From: Sinomonas albida | Lineage (GTDB): Bacteria; Actinomycetota; Actinomycetes; Actinomycetales; Micrococcaceae | Direction of reading: 5' to 3' | Assembly (NCBI RefSeq): GCF_004919045.1 | Contig: NZ_SWDW01000009.1 | Location: 1 to 64,000 of the forward strand | Length of the DNA stretch: 64,000 bases | Part shown: positions 1-8,979 of the stretch, piece by piece | Layout: each line of letters opens with the position of its first letter | How positions within the stretch are numbered: position 1 is the stretch's first letter | Program-made: the position numbers and the translations under genes | The notes under the pieces: model-generated | The model's input: the letters and a program-made list of their open reading frames with translations, nothing else | Told to the model about the DNA's origin: nothing | The model's database searches: none

Positions 1-1713
1 ATGCAGCAGTTTCACGGTGTTGGTGTGACGGCGGGGCGTGTGGTGGGGCCTGTGCGGCAGATGCCGTTGCCGGTTCGTGAGCCTGCTGCGGGTGTGGGGT
101 TGCCGGTGGGGGCGACGGTGGAGTCCGAGGGTGAGCGGATCCGGGCGGCGTCCAGGGCGGTGCAGGCGGGGCTGAAGGCCCGCGCCGCGGGCGCGGTGGG
201 GGATGCGCGGGCGGTGCTGGAGGCCACGGCGTTGATGGCCGCGGACCCGATGCTGGTCAAGGGCGCGGTGAAGCTGCTGGGCCCGGGGGCCGAGGGCGGG
301 GCGCGCACGGCCGAGCGGGCGGTGTGGGAGTCCGGTGCCGCGGTCGCGGAGAAGCTCCGTGGCCTGGGCGGGTACATGGCCGAGCGGGCCGCGGACGTCC
401 TGGACGTCCGGGGCCGGATCGTGGCCGAGCTGTCCGGGCTGCCCGCGCCGGGGATCCCGGCCTCGGAGGTCCCGTTCGTCCTGGCGGCGGAGGACCTGGC
501 CCCGGCCGACACCGCGACCCTTGACCCGTCCAAGGTCCTGGCCCTGGTGACCTCGGGGGGCGGTCCGCAGTCCCACACCGCGATCCTGGCCCGGGCCCTG
601 GGCCTGCCCGCGGTCGTGGCCGCCGCCGGGGTGGAGTCCATCCCGGAGGGCACCGAGGTCTTCGTCGACGGCGCCGCCGGGACCGTGGCCACCGACCCCG
701 GCCCCGCCGAGGCCGCCGCGGCCGCGGCCTGGGCGCAGTCCTCCTCGGCCCTGGCCGGCTTCGCCGGGGACAACCGGCTCGCCGACGGGCACCCCGTGCC
801 GCTGCTGGCCAACGTCGCCACCGGCGCCGACGCGGCCCGCGCCGCCGCGGCCGGGGCCGAGGGCGTGGGCCTGCTGCGCACCGAGTTCGCGTTCCTGGAC
901 CGGGACACCGAGCCCGCCCACGACGAGCAGGTCAGCGCCTACGGGGCCGTGTTCGCCCACTTCCCCGGCAAGAAGGTCGTCATCCGCACCCTGGACGCCG
1001 GGGCCGACAAGCCCCTGCCCTTCCTGACCGACACCCAGGAGCCCAACCCCGCCCTCGGGGTCCGCGGCTACCGCACCGACGCCGCCTCCCCCGGGGTCCT
1101 GGCCCGCCAGCTCGCCGCGATCGCCCAGGCCGCCAAGGAACACCACGCCCAGGTCTGGGTCATGGCCCCCATGGTCTCCACCCCCGAGGAGGCGGCGCAC
1201 TTCACCGGCCTCGCCCACGCCGCCGGGCTGGACACCGCCGGGGTCATGGTCGAGGTCCCCTCCGCGGCCCTGACCGCCGCCCACGTCCTGGCCCACGCGG
1301 ACTTCGCCTCCCTGGGCACCAACGACCTCACCCAGTACACGATGGCCGCAGACCGCATGCTCGGACCCCTCGCGGCCCTGAACGACCCCTGGCAGCCCGC
1401 CGTCCTGCACCTGGTCAAGGCCACCTGCGACGGCGCCGCCACCGCAGCCCACGCCGCCGGGGCCCCCAAACCCGTCGGAGTCTGCGGCGAAGCCGCCGCC
1501 GACCCCGCCCTCGCCGCCGTCCTGACCGGCCTGGGCGTGGCCACCCTGTCCATGACCCCCCGGGCCCTGCCCGCCGTCCACACCGTCCTGGCCACCCTCA
1601 CCCTGCCCCAGGCCCAGCACCTCGCCGCCCTGGCCCTGGCCGCCCCCACCGCCGCCACAGCCCGCACCGCCGTCCGCGCCCAACTCCCCATCCTCGACCA
1701 GCTCGGCCTCTGA
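1..1713 (+). CDS. ptsI: PTS enzyme I (phosphoenolpyruvate-protein phosphotransferase)
   Basis: Enzyme I takes phosphate from phosphoenolpyruvate and passes it to HPr, the first cytosolic step of sugar uptake by the phosphotransferase system. The 570 residues match the usual length of the family. The N-terminal HPr-binding domain is followed by the swivelling phosphohistidine domain with GGGPQSHTAILARALGLPAVV-like sequence, putting the active histidine at about residue 192. The C-terminal PEP-binding barrel shows LLRTEF, LGVRGYR and SLGTNDLTQY. The start codon is the first base of the window, so its upstream signals are not visible and a longer N-terminus cannot be excluded, although the protein already begins like other enzymes I. 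It is followed 82 bases later by the HPr gene. No sugar-specific enzyme II gene lies nearby, so this is the general PTS pair. Confidence 0.96.
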   Translation: MQQFHGVGVTAGRVVGPVRQMPLPVREPAAGVGLPVGATVESEGERIRAASRAVQAGLKARAAGAVGDARAVLEATALMAADPMLVKGAVKLLGPGAEGGARTAERAVWESGAAVAEKLRGLGGYMAERAADVLDVRGRIVAELSGLPAPGIPASEVPFVLAAEDLAPADTATLDPSKVLALVTSGGGPQSHTAILARALGLPAVVAAAGVESIPEGTEVFVDGAAGTVATDPGPAEAAAAAAWAQSSSALAGFAGDNRLADGHPVPLLANVATGADAARAAAAGAEGVGLLRTEFAFLDRDTEPAHDEQVSAYGAVFAHFPGKKVVIRTLDAGADKPLPFLTDTQEPNPALGVRGYRTDAASPGVLARQLAAIAQAAKEHHAQVWVMAPMVSTPEEAAHFTGLAHAAGLDTAGVMVEVPSAALTAAHVLAHADFASLGTNDLTQYTMAADRMLGPLAALNDPWQPAVLHLVKATCDGAATAAHAAGAPKPVGVCGEAAADPALAAVLTGLGVATLSMTPRALPAVHTVLATLTLPQAQHLAALALAAPTAATARTAVRAQLPILDQLGL

Positions 1714-1775
1714 ACCCCACCCCACCAGAACCCCGCCCCACCAGAACCCGCCCCACCCTGAACCCCGCCCCACCA
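1712..1775. repeat. Four 16-bp tandem repeats between ptsI and ptsH
   Basis: Four head-to-tail copies of a 16-base unit (GAACCCCGCCCCACCA and close variants) run from the ptsI stop codon to just before the HPr ribosome binding site. The units lie at 1712, 1728, 1744 and 1760; the second and fourth are identical. The array fills almost the whole 82-base gap. Function unknown; it could set the spacing between the two cistrons or expand and contract. Confidence 0.7.
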
Positions 1776-1795
1776 GGAAGAAGGAAGCACACCCC

Positions 1796-2074
1796 ATGGC
1801 AGAACGCACCGCCACCATCGGCTCCCGCGTCGGACTCCACGCCCGCCCCGCCGCGATCTTCGCCGAAGCCGCCGGCGAGACCGGACTCGAGATCACCATC
1901 GCCAAAGAAGGCGACCCCGAAGACGAAGCCATGGACGCCTCCAGCATCCTCTCCCTCATGTCCCTCGGCGCCGAACACGGCCAAAAAGTCACCCTCCGCG
2001 CCGAAGGCCCCAACGCCGAAACCGCCCTCGACCACCTCGTCACCATCCTCGAAACCGACCACGACGCCGAATGA
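1796..2074 (+). CDS. ptsH: HPr phosphocarrier protein
   Basis: HPr is the small cytosolic phosphocarrier between enzyme I and the sugar-specific enzymes II. The 92-residue protein has the active-site motif GLHARPAA with the phosphorylated histidine at residue 15. The regulatory-serine region reads MDASSILSLMSLGA, as expected for an actinobacterial HPr. The start is set by a strong purine-rich ribosome binding site (AGGAAGAAGGAAG) just before the ATG. It lies directly behind ptsI on the same strand, so the two are probably cotranscribed. Its stop codon overlaps the start of the next reading frame (ATGA at 2071), suggesting coupled translation into the GrpB-family gene. Confidence 0.96.
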   Translation: MAERTATIGSRVGLHARPAAIFAEAAGETGLEITIAKEGDPEDEAMDASSILSLMSLGAEHGQKVTLRAEGPNAETALDHLVTILETDHDAE

Positions 2075-2719
2075 TGGGCGGATCCGCTGAGGCCACGCAG
2101 CGGTGGCGCGACGCCGTCATGGCCCACCACGATCCGGCCGACGGCCGGCTCGAGTGGGTCGGCGGCGCTCCGGTGCCAGCGCCGGTCCGGGTCGTCGCGT
2201 ACGACGACGCGTGGCCGGGTCAGTTCGAGAGCGTCGCCGCCGGGATCCGCGCCGCGCTGGGTGGCGCCGCTATCGCCGTCGACCATGTCGGTTCGACCTC
2301 GGTGCCCGGCCTGCCCGCGAAACCCGTGATCGACGTCGACCTCACGATCGCCGACCCCGGCGGATGAAGCCGCGTACGTGCCCGCACTCGAGGAGGCCGG
2401 CTACACGCTGCGGATCCGCGAGCCCGGCTGGCACGAGCATCGGGCCCTCGTGCGCCGCGACGCGACCGACGTCCCGCAGGTCAACCTCCATGTGTTCGGC
2501 CCGAACTGCCCCGAGAACGAGCGCCACCGGATGTTCCGCGACTGGCTCCGCGCGCATCCCGAGGACCGCGACGAATACCGCGACGCGAAACTCGCGGCGG
2601 CGAGCGCCACCGGCGAACAGCTTGTGATGGACTACAACAGGCACAAGGAGCCGACCATCCAGCGCCTCTACGCGCGCATGTTCCGCGCGGCCGGGTGGCT
2701 GGACGGCGACGACTCGTAG
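2071..2719 (+). pseudogene. GrpB/UPF0157 family protein, frameshifted
   Basis: Two reading frames together make one GrpB-family (UPF0157, nucleotidyltransferase-like fold) protein. The first part (2071-2367) carries VVAYDDAWPGQF and the HVGSTSVPGLPAKPVIDVDL signature, then stops. The second part continues in the next frame with ADEAAYVPALEEAGY, HEHR and VNLHVF and ends at 2719. Removing one base from the CCCC run at 2355-2358 restores an uninterrupted protein reading ...TIADPADEAAY.... The slip is either a real inactivating mutation, a sequencing error in a homopolymer, or less likely programmed frameshifting. The first ATG overlaps the HPr stop. The cellular role of this family is not established. 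Confidence 0.85.
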
Positions 2720-2763
2720 GCCCGCGGTCCTCGCCGCGACCGTTCCGACCGCAAGGAGTAAGC

Positions 2764-3846
2764 GTGAGCCGCACCCTCGTCTACATCGCCTGTTCGGCCG
2801 GCGGCACGGTCGACGTGCTCTCCCTCGACACCGAGACGGGTGCGCTCGAGCCCTTCGGCCGCACGGACGGCGTCGACGATGTCTCGGCCCTGGCGCTCGA
2901 TCCCGACGCACCCGCGCTCTACGCCGTGTGCAACGCGGACCAACCGGGCCCGAAGGTGCCGCCGCGCGTCGTCGCCCTTTCCCTCGACCCGCGCACCGGC
3001 GAGGCGAAGGCCGGCCCGGTCCGCGAGGTGCCGGCCACGACGTGCTACATCGCGCTCACGCCGGACCGGCTCGAGCTGTTCGGCGCGTCGTACCACGAGG
3101 GGACGCTCCTTCGCGTCCCGATTCCGACTTCGGACGGCCCCGTCCGCACCTATGCCGCGGGCGCGAACACGCACTGTGCCGTGGTGAGCCCGGACGGCCG
3201 GTTCGTCTACGCCGCCTCGCTTGGCGACGACCGGATCAGCTGGTTCGACGTCGCCATCGATCCGGCGAGCCCGGCTGGAACAGCGGACGACGGCGCGATC
3301 GCCCCGAGCGGGCACGTCGCCACCCAGCAGGGTTCCGGGCCGCGGCACCTGCGCTTCAGCGCCGACGGCAGCCGCGCCTACGTGCTGCACGAGTTGTCCG
3401 GCGACGTGGCGGTCTACGAACGCGACGCCGCGACCGGCGAGCTCGCGCTCCTCCAACGCGTCTCCGCCGTCGACGGGATGGCGCTTGAGCCGGGCCCCGT
3501 CCGCTCGGCGAGCACGCCCGATCCCGGCGCCGGCGTCGTGTGGTGCGCCGACCTCCGGCTCACCCCGGACGGCAAGTTCCTCATGGCGAGCGAACGCTCC
3601 ACGAGTTCGGTCGCCCGGTTTGCCGTCCGCGGCGAGGGCCTGCTCGAATTCCTCGGCCACACGCGCACCGAGGCTCAGCCCCGGGGAATGGCGATCGACC
3701 CGTCGGGGCGGTACCTCCTGGTGTGCGGGGAGCGCTCCGACCACGTGAGCTCGTACCGGATTGGCGTGGACGGCTCGCTCACTTCTGCCTCCCGCGCGGC
3801 CACCGCGGTCGGTCCGCTCTGGATTGAGACGTGGGCGCCCGCCTAA
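2764..3846 (+). CDS. Lactonase family beta-propeller protein
   Basis: This 360-residue protein belongs to the seven-bladed beta-propeller lactonase family (6-phosphogluconolactonase/YbhE-like). Repeating blade motifs such as LVYIACSAGGTVDVLSLD, GRFVYAASLGDDRISWFDV, GSRAYVLHELSGDVAVY and GRYLLVCGERSDHVSSYRI are visible. I chose the GTG at 2764 because AAGGAG lies 6 bases upstream and the protein then begins directly with the first blade; an in-frame upstream start would add 23 unlike residues. No signal peptide is seen, so it is probably cytosolic. True pentose-phosphate lactonase activity is plausible but not proven; many paralogues act on other lactones. It is a single gene between the GrpB remnant and ctpE. 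Confidence 0.85.
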   Translation: MSRTLVYIACSAGGTVDVLSLDTETGALEPFGRTDGVDDVSALALDPDAPALYAVCNADQPGPKVPPRVVALSLDPRTGEAKAGPVREVPATTCYIALTPDRLELFGASYHEGTLLRVPIPTSDGPVRTYAAGANTHCAVVSPDGRFVYAASLGDDRISWFDVAIDPASPAGTADDGAIAPSGHVATQQGSGPRHLRFSADGSRAYVLHELSGDVAVYERDAATGELALLQRVSAVDGMALEPGPVRSASTPDPGAGVVWCADLRLTPDGKFLMASERSTSSVARFAVRGEGLLEFLGHTRTEAQPRGMAIDPSGRYLLVCGERSDHVSSYRIGVDGSLTSASRAATAVGPLWIETWAPA

Positions 3847-3859
3847 CTTCTGCCTAACT
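3841..3859 (+). promoter_or_regulatory. 11-bp direct-repeat box upstream of ctpE
   Basis: GCCTAACTTCTGCCTAACT occurs here and again, base for base, at 8050-8068. It consists of two CCTAACT half-sites 11 bases apart, the one-helical-turn spacing typical of OmpR/PhoP-type response-regulator boxes. It overlaps the end of the lactonase gene and ends about 37 bases before the ctpE start. Binding by a response regulator is an inference. Confidence 0.45.
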
Positions 3860-3883
3860 CAAGGACAGGGCGTGAGAACCGCC

Positions 3884-3889
3884 TAGTGT
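3884..3889 (+). promoter_or_regulatory. -10 element (TAGTGT) of leaderless ctpE
   Basis: TAGTGT sits exactly 6 bases before the ctpE ATG and there is no Shine-Dalgarno sequence, so transcription probably starts at or next to the start codon. The same context (GCCTAGYGTTGATCCATGG) recurs at the VOC gene at 32287. Confidence 0.55.
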
Positions 3890-3895
3890 TGATCC

Positions 3896-6520
3896 ATGGG
3901 GCATGAGGTGGGGACCGAATCTGCCGTGGCCGAGCGCGGCCTGAACGCGGCGGACGTCGCGCAGCGCGTGGCCGAGGGCGCGACCAACAACGTGCCGCCG
4001 CGGGCCGGACGGAGCACCTGGGACATCGTCCGGGCGAACGTCTTCACGCGGATCAACGCGATCTTCGCCGTGCTCGCGGTCATCGTGTTCTCGACCGGAT
4101 ACCTGCTCGACGGGCTCTTCGCGGGCCTCATCGTCGCCAACAGCATCCTCGGCATTGTCCAGGAGCTGCGCGCGAAGCGCACGCTGGATCGCCTCGCGAT
4201 CGTCGGCCAGGCGAAGCCCTACGTGCGCCGCGACGGCCGCACGGTGCCGCTCGCCCCGGCGGAGATCGTGCTCGACGACGTGATCGAGCTCGGGCCCGGC
4301 GATCAGATCGTCGTGGACGGCGACGTCCTCGCGGCCGAGGCCCTGGAGGTCGACGAATCCCTCCTGACTGGCGAGGCCGATCCGATCGTCAAGGCCCCCG
4401 GCAGCGAAGTCCTCTCGGGCAGCTTCGTCGCGTCCGGCTCGGGCCTCTACCGCGCCACGAAGGTGGGCCGCGAGGCGCACGCCGCGCAGCTCGAGGAGGA
4501 GGCGAGCCGCTTCACGCTCGTGAACTCGGAGCTGCGGAACGGCATCAACACGATCCTCAAGGTCATCACGTGGCTCCTCGTGCCCGCCGGCCTGCTGTCC
4601 GTGTACAACCAGCTCTCCGGCCGCCAGACGCTCCCCGATGCCCTGCGCGGCATGGTCGCCGCGCTCGTGCCGATGGTTCCCGAGGGCCTCGTCCTCATGA
4701 CCACCATCGCGTTCGCCGTCGGCGTCGTCCGCCTGGGGCGCCGCTCGTGCCTCGTCAACGAACTGCCCGCGATCGAGGGGCTCGCGCGCGTCGACGTGGT
4801 GTGCGCGGACAAGACCGGGACGCTCACCGAGAACGCGATGGAGCTCGCCGAGGTGCGTGCGCTCCCCCTCACGGCATCGGGCGGGGCGCCTCACCCGGGC
4901 TCTCGCACGGAAACGGCCGACGGCGGCGGCGAACCCGCGCTGGCCGCGAACGCTCTCTCGGCTCTGGCTCTCTCTGCTCTGGCACGCGCGGATCCGAGGC
5001 CCAACGCGAGCCTGCGCGCGATCGCCGAGGCGTTCCCCGACGACCCGCGGTGGCGGGTTGAGGAGACGCTCCCGTTCTCCTCCGCGCGCAAGTATGGCGG
5101 CGCGGGCTTCGCAGGGCACGGGTCGTGGCTGCTCGGCGCGCCGGACGTGCTCCTGCCCCCGGGCTCCCCGGCGCGCGACGAGGCCGAAGATCTCGGCACC
5201 CGCGGGCTCCGCGTCCTGCTCCTGGCCCGGGTGCACCGCCTGTCGGCGAGCGTCGACGCCCTCGGCCCCGGGGATGATGACGCGTCGAGCAGCCTCGACC
5301 CGAGCGGCACGGTCCCACCGGGCATCGCGGTCCCACCGGGCATCGAGCCGCTGGCCCTCGTGGTGCTCGCGCAGAAGGTGCGCGCCGACGCCCCCGCGAC
5401 CCTCGCGTACTTCGCCGCCCAGCGCGTGACCGTCAAGGTCATCTCGGGCGACAACGCGGCGTCGGTCGGCGCCGTCGCGCGCCAGCTCGGGCTGCCAGGG
5501 GCGGACGCACCCGTCGACGCGCGCACCCTCCCCGAGGACGACGGCGGGCGGCTGGCAAGCGTCGTCGACGAACGCGCCGTCTTCGGCCGCGTGACGCCCG
5601 CGCAGAAGCGCTCGATGGTGGGCGCGCTCCAGGCGCGCGGCCACACGGTCGCGATGACGGGCGACGGGGTCAACGACGTCCTCGCGCTCAAGGACGCCGA
5701 CATCGGCGTGGCCATGGGCGAGGGCAGCCCCGCGACGCGCGCCGTCGCGCAGATCGTGCTGCTCGACAACAGCTTCGCCACGCTCCCCCACGTCGTCGGG
5801 GAGGGCCGCCGCGTCATCGGGAACATCGAACGCGTCGCGAACCTGTTCCTCACCAAGACGGTCTACTCGGTGCTCCTCGCGCTCCTGGTCGGCGTCCCCG
5901 GGCTCATCGGCCTCGACCCGCTTCCGTTCCCGTTCCTCCCTCGGCACGTGACCATCACGGGCTGGTTCACGATCGGCCTGCCGGCGTTCGTGCTGTCCCT
6001 CGCGCCCAACCACGATCGGGCCCGGCCGGGCTTCGTGGGCCGCGTCCTGCGGATGGCGATCCCCGCGGGCCTCGTCATCGCCGTCGCGTCCTTCGCGTGC
6101 TACCTCCTGGTCCGCCCCTCGGTGGCCGACGGCGTCGCGACCCAGGTGCAGGCCAGCACCTCCGCGCTCATCACCCTGATCGCGATCGCGCTCTGGGTCC
6201 TCGCAATCGTGGCCCGGCCCTTCGAGTGGTGGAAGGTGCTCCTGGTCGTCGCCATGATGGCCGCCTCGTTCGCCATGTTCGCGCTGCCGGTCACGCAGCA
6301 GCTGTTCGAGCTGGATCCGGGCAACGCCGGCCACACGGCCACCGCCCTGGCCTGCGCGGCGGCGGGCATCGCGGTGGTCGAGCTCGGCTGGTGGGTCGAC
6401 GGCTGGCTGCGACGGATCCGGGCCACGCGCGGCCAGCCTGCCCCTGCTGCTCCCGCGTTCCTGTCCGCTTCTTCGCCGCCGAATTCGAACGGCTGCGAAA
6501 CACGCCGCGTTCACAAGTGA
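3896..6520 (+). CDS. ctpE: CtpE-type P-type cation ATPase
   Basis: This 874-residue P-type ATPase moves cations across the inner membrane using ATP. The phosphorylated aspartate is D305 in DKTGT. The actuator loop reads TGEA at about 158-161, and the membrane-embedded ion-site motif is VPEGL at 261-265. The hinge motif TGDGVND and a C-terminal block of about six membrane helices follow. The PEGL motif and overall order resemble mycobacterial CtpE, reported to take up calcium; the cation here is inferred from that likeness. There is no N-terminal heavy-metal-binding CxxC domain. The ATG at 3896 has no ribosome binding site but a perfectly placed -10 hexamer, indicating a leaderless message. 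The 3' end overlaps the convergent CoA-transferase gene by 10 bases. Confidence 0.9.
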   Translation: MGHEVGTESAVAERGLNAADVAQRVAEGATNNVPPRAGRSTWDIVRANVFTRINAIFAVLAVIVFSTGYLLDGLFAGLIVANSILGIVQELRAKRTLDRLAIVGQAKPYVRRDGRTVPLAPAEIVLDDVIELGPGDQIVVDGDVLAAEALEVDESLLTGEADPIVKAPGSEVLSGSFVASGSGLYRATKVGREAHAAQLEEEASRFTLVNSELRNGINTILKVITWLLVPAGLLSVYNQLSGRQTLPDALRGMVAALVPMVPEGLVLMTTIAFAVGVVRLGRRSCLVNELPAIEGLARVDVVCADKTGTLTENAMELAEVRALPLTASGGAPHPGSRTETADGGGEPALAANALSALALSALARADPRPNASLRAIAEAFPDDPRWRVEETLPFSSARKYGGAGFAGHGSWLLGAPDVLLPPGSPARDEAEDLGTRGLRVLLLARVHRLSASVDALGPGDDDASSSLDPSGTVPPGIAVPPGIEPLALVVLAQKVRADAPATLAYFAAQRVTVKVISGDNAASVGAVARQLGLPGADAPVDARTLPEDDGGRLASVVDERAVFGRVTPAQKRSMVGALQARGHTVAMTGDGVNDVLALKDADIGVAMGEGSPATRAVAQIVLLDNSFATLPHVVGEGRRVIGNIERVANLFLTKTVYSVLLALLVGVPGLIGLDPLPFPFLPRHVTITGWFTIGLPAFVLSLAPNHDRARPGFVGRVLRMAIPAGLVIAVASFACYLLVRPSVADGVATQVQASTSALITLIAIALWVLAIVARPFEWWKVLLVVAMMAASFAMFALPVTQQLFELDPGNAGHTATALACAAAGIAVVELGWWVDGWLRRIRATRGQPAPAAPAFLSASSPPNSNGCETRRVHK

Positions 6521-8034
6521 TCGGGAAAGAACAACCGGACCGGAGCGCGCCGCCTACAGTCAGGCTGCCACTCGAGCTCCGACGATCCGTAGCGCGCCGG
6601 CGGGTGCGGGTACTCGAGCTGGCGCCCGTCCAAGCGGAGCGGCGGGGGCACGAAACTGAGCTCGCCGTAGGGGCTCTGGGCCGTCCGGACGGATACCGGC
6701 AGCTCGCCGCGCAGGGCAGCCGACTCGGTTTCCCGCGGAGGGCCCGCGCGGAGCAGCTCGTTCGCCGTCGCGATGAGGCTCAGGCGCGCGCTGCCGCCGA
6801 TTCCACGTGGCCGGCCCGCGAGGAGGGCAAGCGCGGCGGCGGCCATTCCCATTCCGGTCGCGTGGTCGAGCGCCTGGACCGGCAGCGCACCCGGCCGCCA
6901 CGCGCCGTCGCCCGCTGGACCCGCCTGGGCCGATCCGCCAGCACGCCGCCCGTAGAGCTGCGCGATCCCGCACGCGGCCTGGACGAGGCTGTCGAAGCCC
7001 CGCCCGTCCGCCCACGGCCCGTCCCAGCCCCACGCGTTGAGCGCCACGACGGCGAGGTGCGGGAAGTCGGCGCGGAGCGACGCCGCGTCGAGGCCGAAGC
7101 GCGCGAGGCTCGCAGAACGATAACCCAGCAGGACGACGTCGGCCTGCCGGGCGAGCGACCGCACCCGAGCGAGCTGCTCGGGCACGCCCAGATCGGCAAC
7201 GGCGCTCCGCTTGCCGAAATCCGTGTCGAGGTGGGCGTCGAGGAGTTCGGGGAACTGGGGAGGATCAACCCGCAGCACGTCGGCGCCGAGCGCCGCGAGA
7301 AGGCGGGTTGCGCTTGGCCCCGCGATGACCCGCGTGAAGTCGAGAACGCGGACGCCTGCGAGGGGCGCGTTCGACGACGGCGCGGTGCCGGCCCGCACGG
7401 GCCCCTCAAGGTCGTCGAGGGCGACGGCGATCCACGGCTCGTCAGCCGCGGCCTGCCCCATGGGGCTGGCCGCCCACTCGGCTGGAGTGCGGACCGCGGC
7501 CGCAACACCACCGGCCCTTCGAACTGCTGCCTCGGCCTCGAGCGCCGTGTGGGAGCGGAGCGCGGGGCCGAGGTCTTCGGGCCTCGAGAGACCGAGTGCA
7601 GAGAGAAGGCGCGCAGCGTGGTGGGGGTAGTTGGCGTGGAGGCGGAGCCAGCCGTCTCCGGTCTCATGGAAGCCGGACATCGGCGCCCAGATGTCCGCGG
7701 CCGAGCCGTTGAGGCGGAGCTGGCGGATCGAGTCGAAGGACGCCGCAACAAGTTCCGACGTCGTCGTCGCGGAAGCGGCTGCGTGGGCTCCGAGCGCCGC
7801 AGCGACCGCGCCGACTGAGCCCAGCGCGAGCCCCTCGACGTCGAGCGGACCGCCCCACCACACTCGAGGCCCAGCCCAGAAGGACTCGCTCGGGGCCGCC
7901 TTCCCGAGCAGCGGTTCGAGCGAGCGGGACAGCTCGAGCAGATCGGTCGCCACGGGACCAGAGTGGCCGTCGCAGTACGCCGGGTCAATGGGCTGGAGTC
8001 GCCGCACAGCGCGTCTCCGCCACGGTGGGAGCAC
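6511..8034 (-). CDS. Family III CoA-transferase (CaiB/BaiF-like)
   Basis: The C-terminal half starts with [33 protein letters not shown], the glycine- and alanine-rich opening of family III CoA-transferases. It continues with [19 protein letters not shown] and a [11 protein letters not shown] segment. These enzymes exchange CoA between carboxylic acids. About 230 residues precede this motif and look like a second, degenerate CoA-transferase domain, so this is a fused or two-domain form. The start is uncertain: the GTG at 8034 gives the longest frame, but the GTG at 7953 is also possible because the family-like sequence only begins there. The substrate is unknown and no CoA-pathway neighbour lies in the same operon. 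It converges on ctpE. Confidence 0.75.
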   Translation of the reverse strand: MLPPWRRRAVRRLQPIDPAYCDGHSGPVATDLLELSRSLEPLLGKAAPSESFWAGPRVWWGGPLDVEGLALGSVGAVAAALGAHAAASATTTSELVAASFDSIRQLRLNGSAADIWAPMSGFHETGDGWLRLHANYPHHAARLLSALGLSRPEDLGPALRSHTALEAEAAVRRAGGVAAAVRTPAEWAASPMGQAAADEPWIAVALDDLEGPVRAGTAPSSNAPLAGVRVLDFTRVIAGPSATRLLAALGADVLRVDPPQFPELLDAHLDTDFGKRSAVADLGVPEQLARVRSLARQADVVLLGYRSASLARFGLDAASLRADFPHLAVVALNAWGWDGPWADGRGFDSLVQAACGIAQLYGRRAGGSAQAGPAGDGAWRPGALPVQALDHATGMGMAAAALALLAGRPRGIGGSARLSLIATANELLRAGPPRETESAALRGELPVSVRTAQSPYGELSFVPPPLRLDGRQLEYPHPPARYGSSELEWQPDCRRRAPVRLFFPDHL

Positions 8035-8049
8035 CTACGCGACAGCGGT

Positions 8050-8068
8050 GCCTAACTTCTGCCTAACT
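8050..8068 (+). promoter_or_regulatory. Second copy of the 11-bp direct-repeat box
   Basis: This is the same 19 bases as at 3841-3859, here followed by a third partial half-site (CCTAGCA) in the same 11-base register. It lies between the divergent CoA-transferase and histidine-kinase genes, so it could act on either or both. Confidence 0.45.
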
Positions 8069-8115
8069 TTTCCTAGCAGTGCACCATGTAATCGGTACTG
8101 CTGGTAGCTTTCATA

Positions 8116-8979
8116 GTGCATCGCGCCCGCTCTCGGAGCAGGTTCAGTCACTTCACGGGGGACCAGTTGCTCACAAGCCACGCCCAACTAACCTACGAGA
8201 ACCACGCCCTCATCGACTCGGTGAGTCCGTGCACAGACAGCCTGGCAGCGGCCCGGCGAACGACGACGATCCTTCATCGGCGCTTGGCGGAAAGCGAGGA
8301 GAAAACTCGAGCGCGGCTCTCCCGCGACCTCCACGATGGGGCGCTCCAGTCCCTCTTTCATCTTGTGAAGATCGCAGAAGGCCCCTACCCACCGACAGTG
8401 GGCCATGCATCAGTCGAAGACCGGCTGCTGGCGGCGCTGGCTCGGATCACGGATCTCGCCAAAGACATCGCGTTCGAGCTGCGCCAGGTGGCCGAAGACC
8501 TGCGCCCGCCCATGCTGGATCAGCTCTCGCTCCCGCTCGCTCTCGACGCCCTCGCCAACCGCTATCGGAGCACGTTCGGCATGGACGTGACCCTCGTCGT
8601 CACGGGAGACGCCGAGCCGCCGCAAGGTCATCTCGCCACGGTGCTTTATCGTGTGGCGGGCGAGGCAATATCGAATGTCCTACGCCACGCGCAGGCCGAG
8701 CACGCCGAGCTCCAGCTAGACCTGCGGCCAGATCTCATCTCGCTCGCCGTGGTTGACGATGGAAGGGGATTCGCCGTCACCGCAGATGAACTCCTCGTCT
8801 TGACGGCAGAGGGACATCTGGGCCTTGCCGGCATCTTCGAGCGGACCCGTGAAATCGGCGGAACCGCCAGCATCGAGCGGCGCGCGAGCCGTGGCACAGA
8901 ACTGCGAGTCAGCATCCCACGCGCGAGCGGACACCGCGCAGTCGCCTCCGGGCTCGCGGGCAAGGCGGCGGTCGCATGA
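8116..8979 (+). CDS. Soluble NarL-family sensor histidine kinase
   Basis: This 287-residue kinase has the HisKA_3 dimerisation and phosphoacceptor motif ARLSRDLHDGALQSLF with the histidine near residue 73. A GHKL ATPase domain follows, with EAISNVLRHA (N box), DDGRGF and GHLGLAGIFER. No transmembrane segment or signal peptide is present, so it is a cytosolic sensor. The first 65 residues contain a short helical stretch but no recognisable sensory domain. Its stop overlaps the start of the response regulator (ATGA at 8976), making a classic pair. The GTG start has no clear ribosome binding site. The pair lies next to the polyketide-like cluster and converges on its ketosynthase gene, so control of that cluster is a reasonable but untested idea. 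Codon use is visibly less G+C-saturated than in ctpE. Confidence 0.88.
   Translation: MHRARSRSRFSHFTGDQLLTSHAQLTYENHALIDSVSPCTDSLAAARRTTTILHRRLAESEEKTRARLSRDLHDGALQSLFHLVKIAEGPYPPTVGHASVEDRLLAALARITDLAKDIAFELRQVAEDLRPPMLDQLSLPLALDALANRYRSTFGMDVTLVVTGDAEPPQGHLATVLYRVAGEAISNVLRHAQAEHAELQLDLRPDLISLAVVDDGRGFAVTADELLVLTAEGHLGLAGIFERTREIGGTASIERRASRGTELRVSIPRASGHRAVASGLAGKAAVA

Noticed and set aside
3854-6514. Open frame of 886 codons on the minus strand opposite ctpE
   Set aside because: It is the complement of a clear P-type ATPase; the translation is Arg/Asp/Glu/His-rich with no domain, a usual artefact of G+C-rich third positions.
3841-8068. Transposon or island bounded by the 19-base direct repeat
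   Set aside because: No transposase, integrase or inverted ends; the repeat has the internal structure of a regulator site. Kept only as a regulatory idea.
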